The notes beneath the pieces are model-generated. The model was not told where the DNA came from, searched no databases, and saw only the letters and a list, made by a program, of their open reading frames with translations. Below are positions 36,841 to 45,384 of a DNA stretch of 64,000 nt, in pieces. This DNA comes from Akkermansiaceae bacterium. GTDB taxonomy: Bacteria > Verrucomicrobiota > Verrucomicrobiia > Verrucomicrobiales > Akkermansiaceae. The translations under genes were made by a program, and so were the position numbers. The stretch's first letter is position 1; each line of letters begins with the position of its first letter. Location of the stretch: positions 18,283 through 82,282 of the forward strand of contig CAIRGO010000229.1 in assembly GCA_903878115.1 (NCBI GenBank). Direction: 5' to 3'.

Positions 36841-38346
36841 ATGATCGAATTCAATCAAGATAAACAAGACACTATTCCATCTTCGCTCGTAAAAATTATT
36901 GGCTTGGGTGGCGCGGGTGCAAATATGTTAGATCGCATTGCGCTCGATGGCATGGAAGGCGCAGAAATGTTGGCCCTGAATGCAGACATCCGCACTCTGG
37001 GTGGATCAGTGGCATCGGATCGTATTCAATTAGGTCGCAATCTAACAAAAGGTCTTGGTACAGGCGGTGATCCGGACTTGGGGCAGAAGGTCATGCTCGA
37101 AGCGGAGAAAGAAGTGCGCGCTGCGATCAAAGGTCGTAAGATCGTGTTTCTTTGCGTAGGGCTAGGCGGCGGCACTGGTTCTGGTGGCGCGCCGATATTG
37201 ACTCGCATTGCTCGTGAGGAAGGTGCTTTCTGTGTCGTATTTGCGACGATGCCTTTTCATTTTGAAGGTCTGCGTCGTCGAGAGCAGGCCGAAAGTTCGC
37301 TGAATGAACTCGCGGTACTAAGCAATGCCTTGGTGGTATTTGATAACAATCGCATGGGCGAACTAGTACTAGCGAAGCAGGGGATTCACGAAGCCTTTTC
37401 CGCAGGTGACCGAATGATTTCAGATAGCATCAAAGCGGTGATTCGTTTGGTGATTCGACCCGGTTTGATCCATGTGGGTCTTGATGAACTGATGACTGCG
37501 CTACGCACCACGCGCTCGCGTTGTCTTTTCGGTTCTGGTCTAGCGAGCGGTAAAGACAGAGCTGCTAAAGCTTTGGCGAATGCGCTTTCCAGTCCTTTGT
37601 TAGATAAAGGCGCTTTGTTAAAAGAAGCCGTTTCTGTGCTGGTGCATATCTGCGGTGGTGACGATTTGACACTTTATGAAATCGAACTACTGATGCAAAA
37701 GTTGATGAAATACGTGCCTGCGAAAGCACATGTATTATTCGGCGCTGCGATTGATTCGCAGATGAAAGATTCTCTGAGCATTACCTTGATTAGTGCTCTT
37801 CCCGAGGAAAAACTGCAAGTATCGTCAGAGGAAGACACCGAACAAAAACGCGAGATCATGGAGCCATCCGTTGGTTTCGGCTTTGAAGAAGAGGAGCCTG
37901 AACCAGAAATGGAATTGCTGCAAATTGCGTCTGCATTCGATGCCTTTGAAGAAGTAACGACTCCTGCTACAGCACAGATTGAGGAATGGATCGATGTCCA
38001 GCCAACTGCGACGGAAGAGGACCGACCCTTTGCAGAAGCAGAGGAAGAAGTAGAGGACGAGCTTAAAGATTTTTCGGCTGTGGTGGCTCCGCCCGTTTCT
38101 AGCATTTCACCTGCGGTTTCAGAGGCAGCAAAGGATTTACGCGAGGCGCTGCAAACTTCTACTGAAGCTGCTCAGGCAGCCGTGCCAGATTTAGGCGATT
38201 TGCTATCGAGCAATCGTCCTAAATTGGGTCAGAAGGATTTGTTGTTTGAGGAAGGAAATCGTGGAAGATTTTCGAAAACAGAACAAACCTTAGTCGATGG
38301 CGATGACCTAGATGTTCCACCGTTTTTGCGTAATAAGAAAAAATAA
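36841..38346 (+). CDS. ftsZ: divergent cell division protein FtsZ
   Basis: Tubulin-like GTPase that forms the division ring, here 501 residues because of a long acidic linker (about 325-480). The GTP-binding pieces are recognisable: GLGGAGANML (about 21-30), GGGTGSGGAP (109-118; usual form GGGTGTGAAP) and a core block RPGLIHVGLDELMTAL. That last block replaces the normally invariant T7 loop NVDFADV, so three catalytic-loop residues are changed: Asn to His211, Asp to Gly213, Asp to Glu216. The C-terminal conserved peptide DVPPFLRNKKK for FtsA binding is intact. It ends the division operon. A functional but slow or differently stimulated polymer is likely; a degenerate paralogue is the alternative. 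Confidence 0.9.
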   Translation: MIEFNQDKQDTIPSSLVKIIGLGGAGANMLDRIALDGMEGAEMLALNADIRTLGGSVASDRIQLGRNLTKGLGTGGDPDLGQKVMLEAEKEVRAAIKGRKIVFLCVGLGGGTGSGGAPILTRIAREEGAFCVVFATMPFHFEGLRRREQAESSLNELAVLSNALVVFDNNRMGELVLAKQGIHEAFSAGDRMISDSIKAVIRLVIRPGLIHVGLDELMTALRTTRSRCLFGSGLASGKDRAAKALANALSSPLLDKGALLKEAVSVLVHICGGDDLTLYEIELLMQKLMKYVPAKAHVLFGAAIDSQMKDSLSITLISALPEEKLQVSSEEDTEQKREIMEPSVGFGFEEEEPEPEMELLQIASAFDAFEEVTTPATAQIEEWIDVQPTATEEDRPFAEAEEEVEDELKDFSAVVAPPVSSISPAVSEAAKDLREALQTSTEAAQAAVPDLGDLLSSNRPKLGQKDLLFEEGNRGRFSKTEQTLVDGDDLDVPPFLRNKKK

Positions 38347-38355
38347 TTCCAGCGC

Positions 38356-38934
38356 TTATTGGGGCAAGCCAAGTGTAATTTTGACGACTTCTTCTTCGAT
38401 GGTTAAACTTTTGAGAAGCCAACTTGCTAATACTTGTTTCGTATCTTTTTCTGATAGAGTATAAACAGGAATCGAATTGATATAATCTTTGGATACTTGT
38501 CTGGCCAACTCTTTGGTGATTTCTAGATACTTATCGGGAATTTTATCGATGTCGAGTCGTTCAAATTCGGCTTCTTTGAGCACAAATTGTTTTTTCTTAT
38601 CGTTGTATGCAACTTTGCAGATGATGGTGGTGCCACCCTTGTAAGATTCACCCATTTTTCCGAGGCCGATGAAGACGTTTGCATCAAGCCCGATGCGAAC
38701 TTTATCGGTGCCTTTGATCAAGGTGGCCTGAGGATTGCTGAAGTTGATTTCAACGATCTTGAGGTATTTTTTGCTGCGCGGAAATTTTTTGCGTAACACA
38801 TCATCAATCTGTGCTTGCGTAATTTTTATGTGCACTTGATGACTATAGTACTGACGAAAAATTACGGTACCCATGCCGATGACGACAACTACCAACAGCG
38901 CTAGGAAAATTGTGATTTTTGATGAGCGTGTCAT
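38356..38934 (-). CDS. DUF1439 family membrane-anchored protein (YceB-like)
   Basis: Protein of about 192 residues with an N-terminal anchor (ITIFLALLVVVVIGMGTVIF) and a periplasmic domain. The ATG at 38934 is preferred; a TTG at 38946 is possible. IKITQAQIDDVLRKKFP near the start and SIPVYTLSEKDTKQVLAS with a closing beta strand near the end resemble the DUF1439 pattern of E. coli YceB, a probable lipid-binding fold. The signal here is a membrane helix rather than a lipobox. It is last in a minus-strand set with the HAD and ABC genes and convergent with ftsZ. Confidence 0.7.
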   Translation of the reverse strand: MTRSSKITIFLALLVVVVIGMGTVIFRQYYSHQVHIKITQAQIDDVLRKKFPRSKKYLKIVEINFSNPQATLIKGTDKVRIGLDANVFIGLGKMGESYKGGTTIICKVAYNDKKKQFVLKEAEFERLDIDKIPDKYLEITKELARQVSKDYINSIPVYTLSEKDTKQVLASWLLKSLTIEEEVVKITLGLPQ

Positions 38935-38947
38935 GGCAAAGTACAAG

Positions 38948-39583
38948 TTAACTGATTCGCCGCACGTCTAACAATTGCACAGGTTCATCCAAGATGTGCT
39001 TTGGTTCGGCGGCGGTGAGAGAATCACGGGAGTTGAAGCCCCAGGTAACGGCAGCGCAATCGATACCAGCTTTGTGGCTAGCTTTGACGTCGCGGATCTC
39101 ATCGCCGACGTAGAGCATTTCTTCGTGCCTTAGAGAAAATGTTTTACGGATGGCGCGCAAATGTTTGGATTTTCCTGTTAGCTTAGAGGTGGATGAAACA
39201 AAGTTAAAACTCCCGCGCAATCCTTGAGTCTCTAAAAATAGATTGACGTTTTCGATAGAATTGGAAGTCAGAATTCCCATCGTTTGCGTGGTTTTTCGCA
39301 ATTCAGGAATCATTTCTGCAATGCCGGGAATGATCGATATGTCACCAATTTGCTCGCGTAGAAGAGAAGTGCCTCGGGATAGCAACGAGGGCACACGGAA
39401 TTTTGAAATAGAAAGATGGCTCAGCAATTCTTTGAGAGAAAAATTTCGTAACCCTGGTAATTCGTGCGGCTCAACGGTGCGCAGGCCGTAATCGGGTGCC
39501 ATTTGGTTATAGATGCAGCGTGATAGTTCCAGTGTATCAGCAATGGTTCCATCGAAATCAAAGATAATGGCGCGATAGTGCAT
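38948..39583 (-). CDS. HAD-family hydrolase (phosphoglycolate phosphatase-like)
   Basis: Phosphatase of 211 residues with the HAD motifs: I, IIFDFDGTIADTLE (both Asp residues); II, MGILTSNSIEN; III, the lysine in the SKLTGKSKHLRA region; IV, MLYVGDEIRDVKASHKAG. The cap is a small helical type. Relatives act on phosphoglycolate and other small phosphoesters. It lies between the ABC ATPase and the DUF1439 gene on the same strand with short spacings, so probably one operon. Confidence 0.88.
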   Translation of the reverse strand: MHYRAIIFDFDGTIADTLELSRCIYNQMAPDYGLRTVEPHELPGLRNFSLKELLSHLSISKFRVPSLLSRGTSLLREQIGDISIIPGIAEMIPELRKTTQTMGILTSNSIENVNLFLETQGLRGSFNFVSSTSKLTGKSKHLRAIRKTFSLRHEEMLYVGDEIRDVKASHKAGIDCAAVTWGFNSRDSLTAAEPKHILDEPVQLLDVRRIS

Positions 39584-39595
39584 GGTAGAAAAATG

Positions 39596-40354
39596 TTAGA
39601 CGAGTGAGGTGGAGAATGCTTGATCAACTAATTGTTTTTGCAGCACGTGTTCGATAGAGCCGAAGGCGAGAGCTTTTTGATCAAGCAATAGCGCTTCATT
39701 GAACAGCAGGGGAACAGTGGCGAGATCGTGGTGCGAGGCAATGATCAAGCGGCCTTCGGTGGCGAGCTTTTCTAACAAAGCGCCGAGTCGCAATGAAGCA
39801 TTGCGATCGAGGCCTGTGAATGGTTCATCAAGCAGTAATACGTGAGCCTCCTGTGCTACAGCGCGGGCGAGAAATGCCCGCTGTTGTTGTCCGCCTGAAA
39901 GTTCACGAATTTGACGATGTTGTAATGCTTCTAGATCAAGTGCTTGCAGTGCTTGATCAACGGCAAGAGCATCGCTCGGTTGATAACTGCGCCACCAACC
40001 GGTTTGCGGATAGCGTCCCATTTCCACTAAACCACGGACGGTTATGGGAAAGGACCAATCGACTTCTTCTCGCTGCGGTAAGTAGGCGAATTCGCGCGAC
40101 CACTTTTTCACGGGAGAACCACGCCAGAGGATGCTGCCTGATTGACGTGGGAGCAGGCCAGCGATGGTTTTGAGCAATGTCGATTTTCCCGCTCCGTTCG
40201 GACCGATGAGGGCAACGCGAGTGCCACAAGAGGTGGCGAAAGAAATGGAATCTAAGGCGAGAATTTTCCGATAGGCCACGCTGAGATTCTCCACCACCAA
40301 CTCATGGTGGTGATGATGGTGTGCGCAACAGTCGTGATGAACGTGATCGGTCAT
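39596..40354 (-). CDS. metal-type ABC transporter ATP-binding protein with His-rich N-terminus
   Basis: ATPase of about 252 residues, closest in type to the zinc/manganese family (ZnuC/MntB). Walker A GPNGAGKSTLLKTIAG, Q-loop YLPQREEVDW, signature LSGGQQQRAFLARA, Walker B VLLLDEPFTGLD and the switch His in ASHHD are intact. The first 20 residues hold HVHHDCCAHHHHHHE, a run likely to bind metal. The ATG at 40354 overlaps the stop of the preceding gene as ATGA, which decides the start and indicates coupling. No permease or binding protein is next to it in the window. Confidence 0.88.
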   Translation of the reverse strand: MTDHVHHDCCAHHHHHHELVVENLSVAYRKILALDSISFATSCGTRVALIGPNGAGKSTLLKTIAGLLPRQSGSILWRGSPVKKWSREFAYLPQREEVDWSFPITVRGLVEMGRYPQTGWWRSYQPSDALAVDQALQALDLEALQHRQIRELSGGQQQRAFLARAVAQEAHVLLLDEPFTGLDRNASLRLGALLEKLATEGRLIIASHHDLATVPLLFNEALLLDQKALAFGSIEHVLQKQLVDQAFSTSLV

Positions 40355-40821
40355 GGCAGTTCCCAAATGTCGTCAATGTGAGTGGAGGCGTCGAATACAT
40401 GCGTTAGCGTGTCTTTTCCTGGGACATCGAGTCGCATTTTTGCAAAAAAATGTTGAGCATTTGAGATGCTTTGCCATTGAACCGAGAGATGGATGATTTC
40501 TGGTAAGGTATCGAGAACGCCATTGATTTCCGTTTGTGACGTGGCAAATTTACCTTCATAGAGCAATGCGCCTTGCGGATCTCGGAGATTAATTTCCGTT
40601 GTGGGAGCAGAGAGGACAAGCGAGAAGGGGACTTTTTTCAATGTCGCATTTGGTGTGTCCGTCATCGTTGGCGGTCCATCTACCGGTTGTGGATTTCTCA
40701 CGGCGGTGAGTTTCCACAGCAACAGCGCCGCAATGCCAAGGCAGCACGAAACCAAAATGGTGCGGATGATGGGAGAACCTCTCACGGCTGTATCCTTGCC
40801 TGATAACGCATGAGAACGCAA
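40351..40821 (-). CDS. membrane-anchored protein of unknown function preceding the ABC ATPase
   Basis: Up to 156 residues. A single membrane helix (IRTILVSCCLGIAALLLWKL) is followed by a periplasmic domain with beta strands (PFSLVLSAPTTEINLRD, FATSQTEINGVL) and a closing helix. Start uncertain: TTG at 40821 or GTG at 40785, which would begin directly at the anchor. It overlaps the ABC ATPase start by 4 bases, so it may be a transport accessory. No family was recognised. Confidence 0.65.
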   Translation of the reverse strand: MRSHALSGKDTAVRGSPIIRTILVSCCLGIAALLLWKLTAVRNPQPVDGPPTMTDTPNATLKKVPFSLVLSAPTTEINLRDPQGALLYEGKFATSQTEINGVLDTLPEIIHLSVQWQSISNAQHFFAKMRLDVPGKDTLTHVFDASTHIDDIWELP

Positions 40822-40913
40822 GCTTGATGAATCAGCAACTTTTTTGCCGACACAGGTAAAAAATTATTCGCTCAATGGTAAATCTGCGTTATAGGAAAAT
40901 TGCGAGACGCAAC

Positions 40914-42440
40914 ATGAGAAATAAGAAAGTGATCATTGTAGGTGCCGGGCCTGGTGGATTGACCGCTGGGATGATCTTGGCATATCGTGGTTTTGACGTG
41001 ACGATTTTGGAAAAACAGGCGTGCGTAGGTGGCAGAAATGCAGAATTGAAAGTAGGAGATTTCTCGTTCGATACGGGCCCAACTTTTTTGCATCAAAAAT
41101 TTACTCTCGATGAAGTATTCGCAGAGGCTGGTGCCAAGCCCGAGGATTACATGGATCTGAAATTGCTCGATCCGATGACGCGCTTGACTTGGGGTGATCT
41201 TTCGATGGAAACCACTAACAACCGCACTCAGATGGAGGAAAATGTCGAAAAAGCATTTCCAGGTCATGGCGAAGGATACCGTCGTTTCATGGCCGATCAT
41301 GCGGTGAAATTGGCTGCGATTTATCCTTGCCTGCAACGTCCCTATCACCAGCTAAAATCTTTCCTCAGCGCTACATTAATGAAGGCGATTCCTTACGTTG
41401 CCACCGGGAAAAGTGTGGTCGATGTGTTAGAAAATTACTTTGCAGATGATCGCTTGAAGTTAGCGTTTACCTTTCAGGCGAAATACCTAGGCATGTCACC
41501 ATGGCGCTGCCCGGCGCTGTTCAGCATTCTCTCGTACATCGAATACCGCTACGGGATCTATCACGTGCAAGGTGGTCTTTGCAAAATCTCCGAGGGCATG
41601 GCAAAAGTATTCGTCAAAAATGGCGGCAATTTGCGTCTCAATGCCGGAGTGAAAGAACTCAAGTTCACTGGTTCACAGGTCACGGGCGTGTTGTTAGAAA
41701 ATGGGGAGTCACTCGACTGCGACGACATCATCATGAATGCCGATTATGCTCACGCGGTCACAAATTTACTTAATGGGAAATCACAGCCAGCAGAGCAAGT
41801 TGCAAAGAAAAAATTCTCCTGCTCTACGTTCATGCTCTATCTAGGCTTGGATAAAATTTACACGGAGGAACCACACCACCACATTATTTTTGCTGATAAC
41901 TATCGTCACAATGTGGAAGACATTCAGAGCGAAAAAATTGTCTCCGATGACATGTCGGTCTATGTGCGGAATTCGTCGATCACCGACCCGCACGTTGCTC
42001 CTGCGGGGCAGTCGGGAATCTACGTTTTGGTTCCCACGATCAATACTCGACATGGATTTGATTGGGAGGCCTACAAGCAAGAATACCGCGATAAAGTACT
42101 GGCTCGCATCGAGGCCAAGACTGGTATGAAAGACCTGCGTCAACACATCATTGCTGAACGCATTCTCACACCGCAAGATTGGCGTGACCAAGGCGATATT
42201 TTCATGGGTGCTACCTTTAATTTAGCCCACACGCTTGATCAAATGCTCTACCTCCGCCCACGCAATCTGATGGAGGGTTATGACAATCTCTATCTCGTTG
42301 GCGGTGGCACTCACCCCGGCAGCGGCCTGCCGACCATTTATGAAAGTGGTAGGTTATCTAGTAATTTGCTCTGCGATCGACACAAAGTCGCCTACGAACG
42401 AGTGGATATGGCACCAGAGTTTTTGAGCAATGCCGACTAA
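40914..42440 (+). CDS. CrtI-type FAD-dependent desaturase / oxidoreductase
   Basis: Flavoprotein of 508 residues; the start at 40914 puts KVIIVGAGPGGLTAGMILAYRG directly at the N-terminus. The next block FDVTILEKQACVGGRNAEL, the SFDTGPTFLHQKFTLDEVF, and the C-terminal LYLVGGGTHPGSGLPTIYESGR are hallmarks of phytoene desaturase and related carotenoid or diapocarotenoid enzymes. No phytoene synthase is adjacent, so the substrate is not certain. The stop is one base from the stop of the opposing GDSL gene. The upstream gene is divergent. Confidence 0.85.
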   Translation: MRNKKVIIVGAGPGGLTAGMILAYRGFDVTILEKQACVGGRNAELKVGDFSFDTGPTFLHQKFTLDEVFAEAGAKPEDYMDLKLLDPMTRLTWGDLSMETTNNRTQMEENVEKAFPGHGEGYRRFMADHAVKLAAIYPCLQRPYHQLKSFLSATLMKAIPYVATGKSVVDVLENYFADDRLKLAFTFQAKYLGMSPWRCPALFSILSYIEYRYGIYHVQGGLCKISEGMAKVFVKNGGNLRLNAGVKELKFTGSQVTGVLLENGESLDCDDIIMNADYAHAVTNLLNGKSQPAEQVAKKKFSCSTFMLYLGLDKIYTEEPHHHIIFADNYRHNVEDIQSEKIVSDDMSVYVRNSSITDPHVAPAGQSGIYVLVPTINTRHGFDWEAYKQEYRDKVLARIEAKTGMKDLRQHIIAERILTPQDWRDQGDIFMGATFNLAHTLDQMLYLRPRNLMEGYDNLYLVGGGTHPGSGLPTIYESGRLSSNLLCDRHKVAYERVDMAPEFLSNAD

Positions 42441-43406
42441 CTATTTTTTAGAGAGCTGACGAATCTTTACCGTCGATTCCTCGGCTTTTTTCTGGGCTTC
42501 TTCGAGGGCGAGGCCTTTGGGGACACCGGGGCGTTTGTGGCCGGTTTTTTGTAGCCACGCGAATTGTAGAATGCCGGATCTTTGTTTGATCAATCCGTGG
42601 ATTTCTTTGCCTTGGGGGTAGTTGGCGAGCGATGATGCAAAATCAGTGGTGGTTTTTAGGTCGTCAGCTCCCGACGCCAGGAGGATGGTTTTTGCCATGA
42701 ACCAGTGGCCGTTTTCATCGGGATGGATGCCGTCGCTGCTAATGGTGAACGCGGGGTTTGCTTTGCGTTGATCGTCGAGGTATTGAGTCATTGGCCCATG
42801 AAGATCGATGACATTCCAGCTAGATTTTTTCTGCTCTAGCATCCACTCCGAGTAGGTCCCGAGAACGGCATTGTAATCAAATGGAAGTGCTCGTTTTTTC
42901 ATATCATATATCGGCGGAGTGATGTGGACGATGGTCGCACCGCTGGAAACAACTGCATCGTGGAGTTTTTTCATGCCTTGCTGAAAAGCAGCGAAGCGTT
43001 GAGGATCGAGCGGCTCATAGATGGCGCAATTCATGCCGTAACAGGCAAAAACGTAATCAGGTTTGATTTGCTCCAGCACTCGGGACAGTCGTTCATGCAA
43101 ATCGGGGCGGGGGAATGAACCGCCGGCGTGACCTTGCTCGGATAGTCCGGACACCGTTTCGCTGCTCAACCCGCAGTTGATCCATTCGATTTCGCGCTCG
43201 GGATGCCGAGTGGCAAAATACGTTTGGATCATCACGCAATAACTACCCGCTTGGGTGATGCTGTCGCCAAGAAAAAGTACTTTTTTTACCTTGTCGGGCA
43301 GCGTTGCGGTTTTTTCTGCCGCGTCTGAAAATTGCCAACCGTAGCAGGAGAAGATAGCAAAAAATAGGCAAACAGAACGCAAATATGATGCTCTGAAAAG
43401 GTTCAT
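42441..43406 (-). CDS. secreted SGNH/GDSL hydrolase
   Basis: Exported esterase of 321 residues. The start at 43406 gives a signal peptide (MNLFRASYLRSVCLFFAIFSC). SGNH blocks: block I LFLGDSITQAG with the nucleophile Ser; block II Gly in NCGLSSETVSG; block III YGMNCAIYEP with Asn; block V DGIHPDENGHWFMA with Asp and His. These enzymes in Verrucomicrobia often deacetylate plant or algal polysaccharides. It is convergent with crtI and divergent from cysJ. Confidence 0.88.
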   Translation of the reverse strand: MNLFRASYLRSVCLFFAIFSCYGWQFSDAAEKTATLPDKVKKVLFLGDSITQAGSYCVMIQTYFATRHPEREIEWINCGLSSETVSGLSEQGHAGGSFPRPDLHERLSRVLEQIKPDYVFACYGMNCAIYEPLDPQRFAAFQQGMKKLHDAVVSSGATIVHITPPIYDMKKRALPFDYNAVLGTYSEWMLEQKKSSWNVIDLHGPMTQYLDDQRKANPAFTISSDGIHPDENGHWFMAKTILLASGADDLKTTTDFASSLANYPQGKEIHGLIKQRSGILQFAWLQKTGHKRPGVPKGLALEEAQKKAEESTVKIRQLSKK

Positions 43407-43565
43407 GGTGCCCAGCATCATGGGCATTCACACTCATTTCGCAATGCTATTCTTAGGTCTAGCGAGGGATTTCTCAAATTATTTCCTAAAATTTCCTTGC
43501 GTTTCGCCAACGATGGCGTAAGAATTTGTTGCCGAAAATAGTATCTTTATCAACTAACTAAGGTT

Positions 43566-45320
43566 ATGCTTCCTGCCCACGCTCCATTCACTGAATCCAC
43601 TCGCTCTCTCGTCAACGCCGCCCTTGTTGGCTTGGATGCAACTCAACGCGCATGGCTGTCCGGTTTTCTTGCCACGCCCGCAACTGAATTACCGCAAAAG
43701 CCTGCCACGAATGTAAAGGCGTTGATGTTATATGGCACGGAGTCTGGGAATTCAGAGAAACTAGCTGATCGCGCGGCAAAGGAAGCGAAGAAAAAGGGGA
43801 TCTCTGCTACAGTGAAAAACATGGCCGACCTATCACCATCCGATTTGAAAAAACATGCCAATGTATTGGTATTCGTCAGTACGTGGGGCGATGGCGAACC
43901 ACCTGATGGGGCGACGAAATTTTATAAGGAGTTCATGGCTCTCGAGGAAAAACTCACGAATGTAAATTTTTCCGTTTGCGCTTTGGGAGATACTTCTTAC
44001 GAAAAATTCTGCCAAATTGGCAAAGACTTTGATGCCAAGCTCGAAGCATTAGACGCCAAACGATTGGTGCCACGTCAAGATTGCGATGTCGATTATGAAG
44101 ACGCGTTCACCTCTTGGTTGACGGCGACGCTAGGCACGTTGGCTCCCGCGACAGTTGCGGTAGAAGCACCCGTTGTCGCTGTGGCTGTGGAAAGTTCCTA
44201 TGGACTGAAAAATCCTTTTCCAGCAGAAGTCTTGGAAAATATCTTACTCAACGGCAAAGGCACCGCCAAAGAGACCATCCACGTTGAGCTATCTCTGGCT
44301 GGGTCAGGTCTGTCGTATGAGCCAGGCGATGCACTAGCAGTGATTCCTTCCAATGCCGATGACGTAGTCGCGGCGCTGCTTAAAGCGGCGAAGCTGAAGG
44401 GCGATGAGGCCATTGAAACTAAAGCTTCTGGGAAAAAATCACTGATCGAGGCGCTCACCGCAGATCTCGACATCACGGGACTTTCTCGTTCGGTGCTGAC
44501 AAAACTTCAGGAGGCTAGTCCACACCCGAAATTAGCGGCATTGCTCGATGAAAATGCCAAGGAGCAACTCAAAGAATACAACTACGGCCGGGAAATCATT
44601 GACGCCATAAGCGATTTTGCACCCGATGGACTAGCGGCGCAGAGTCTCGCTAGTCTATTTCGCAAATTGCCACCGCGGCTTTATTCGATTGCCTCTAGCC
44701 CGCTAGCACATCCTGATGAAGTTCACCTAACGGTTGCCGCCGTCCGCTATCAAAGCCATGGCCGCGAGCGCAAAGGAGTAGCATCGACATTCCTTGCGGA
44801 TCAGGGACATCCCGGTCAGTCTGTTAAAGTTTACACACACGCCAACAAAAACTTCCGCCTCCCAGCCAGCGGTGATACTCCTATCATCATGGTCGGGCCG
44901 GGAACTGGTGTGGCGCCATTCCGCGCCTTTGTTGAGCATCGCGCAGAATTAGGCAATACCGGGAAAAACTGGTTATTCTTCGGTGATCAGCATTACATGT
45001 TCGATTTCCTCTATCAACTTGAGTGGCAGGAGCATTTGAAAAACGGCACGCTTTCTCGTCTCGACGTTGCCTTTTCGCGCGACCAACCTGAGAAAATCTA
45101 TGTGCAGCAGCGCATTGCTGAAAAGGGCAAAGACCTCTACGCTTGGCTGCAACAAGGCGCACATTTCTACGTCTGCGGCGATGCCTCGCGCATGGCCCAT
45201 GATGTTCACGAAGCACTTACGCAAATCTACATCACCCATGGCAAACTTACCCGCGAAGCAGCGGAAGCTGAACTAGAAGCCCTGAAAAAAGCAAAACGCT
45301 ACCAGCGAGATGTTTATTGA
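43566..45320 (+). CDS. cysJ: NADPH-dependent sulfite reductase flavoprotein subunit
   Basis: CysJ passes electrons from NADPH through FAD and FMN to the CysI haemoprotein for reduction of sulfite to sulfide. The 584-residue protein has an N-terminal flavodoxin domain (LMLYGTESGNSEKLAD, VFVSTWGDGEPPDGA), an FAD-binding half with PPRLYSIASS and RKGVASTFLAD, and an NADPH half with IIMVGPGTGVAPFRAF, FFGDQH and FYVCGDASRMAHDV, ending RYQRDVY. First gene of the cysJIH operon; cysI begins 64 bases on after a short repeat. Confidence 0.94.
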   Translation: MLPAHAPFTESTRSLVNAALVGLDATQRAWLSGFLATPATELPQKPATNVKALMLYGTESGNSEKLADRAAKEAKKKGISATVKNMADLSPSDLKKHANVLVFVSTWGDGEPPDGATKFYKEFMALEEKLTNVNFSVCALGDTSYEKFCQIGKDFDAKLEALDAKRLVPRQDCDVDYEDAFTSWLTATLGTLAPATVAVEAPVVAVAVESSYGLKNPFPAEVLENILLNGKGTAKETIHVELSLAGSGLSYEPGDALAVIPSNADDVVAALLKAAKLKGDEAIETKASGKKSLIEALTADLDITGLSRSVLTKLQEASPHPKLAALLDENAKEQLKEYNYGREIIDAISDFAPDGLAAQSLASLFRKLPPRLYSIASSPLAHPDEVHLTVAAVRYQSHGRERKGVASTFLADQGHPGQSVKVYTHANKNFRLPASGDTPIIMVGPGTGVAPFRAFVEHRAELGNTGKNWLFFGDQHYMFDFLYQLEWQEHLKNGTLSRLDVAFSRDQPEKIYVQQRIAEKGKDLYAWLQQGAHFYVCGDASRMAHDVHEALTQIYITHGKLTREAAEAELEALKKAKRYQRDVY

Positions 45321-45328
45321 GAAAATCT

Positions 45329-45364
45329 GACCGATCCGACCAATCAGTCTAATCCGACCGATCA
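45329..45364. repeat. four tandem 9-bp units in the cysJ-cysI gap
   Basis: Degenerate tandem array GACCGATCC, GACCAATCA, GTCTAATCC, GACCGATCA. It occupies most of the 64-base gap. Copy number may vary between strains and so change the spacing before cysI. No obvious hairpin. Confidence 0.7.
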
Positions 45365-45384
45365 TTATACGAAGCAAAAAAGTC

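Noticed and set aside
45321..45384. Possible CRISPR-like array in the cysJ-cysI gap
   Set aside because: The units are only 9 bases, with no spacers, so they are simple tandem repeats.
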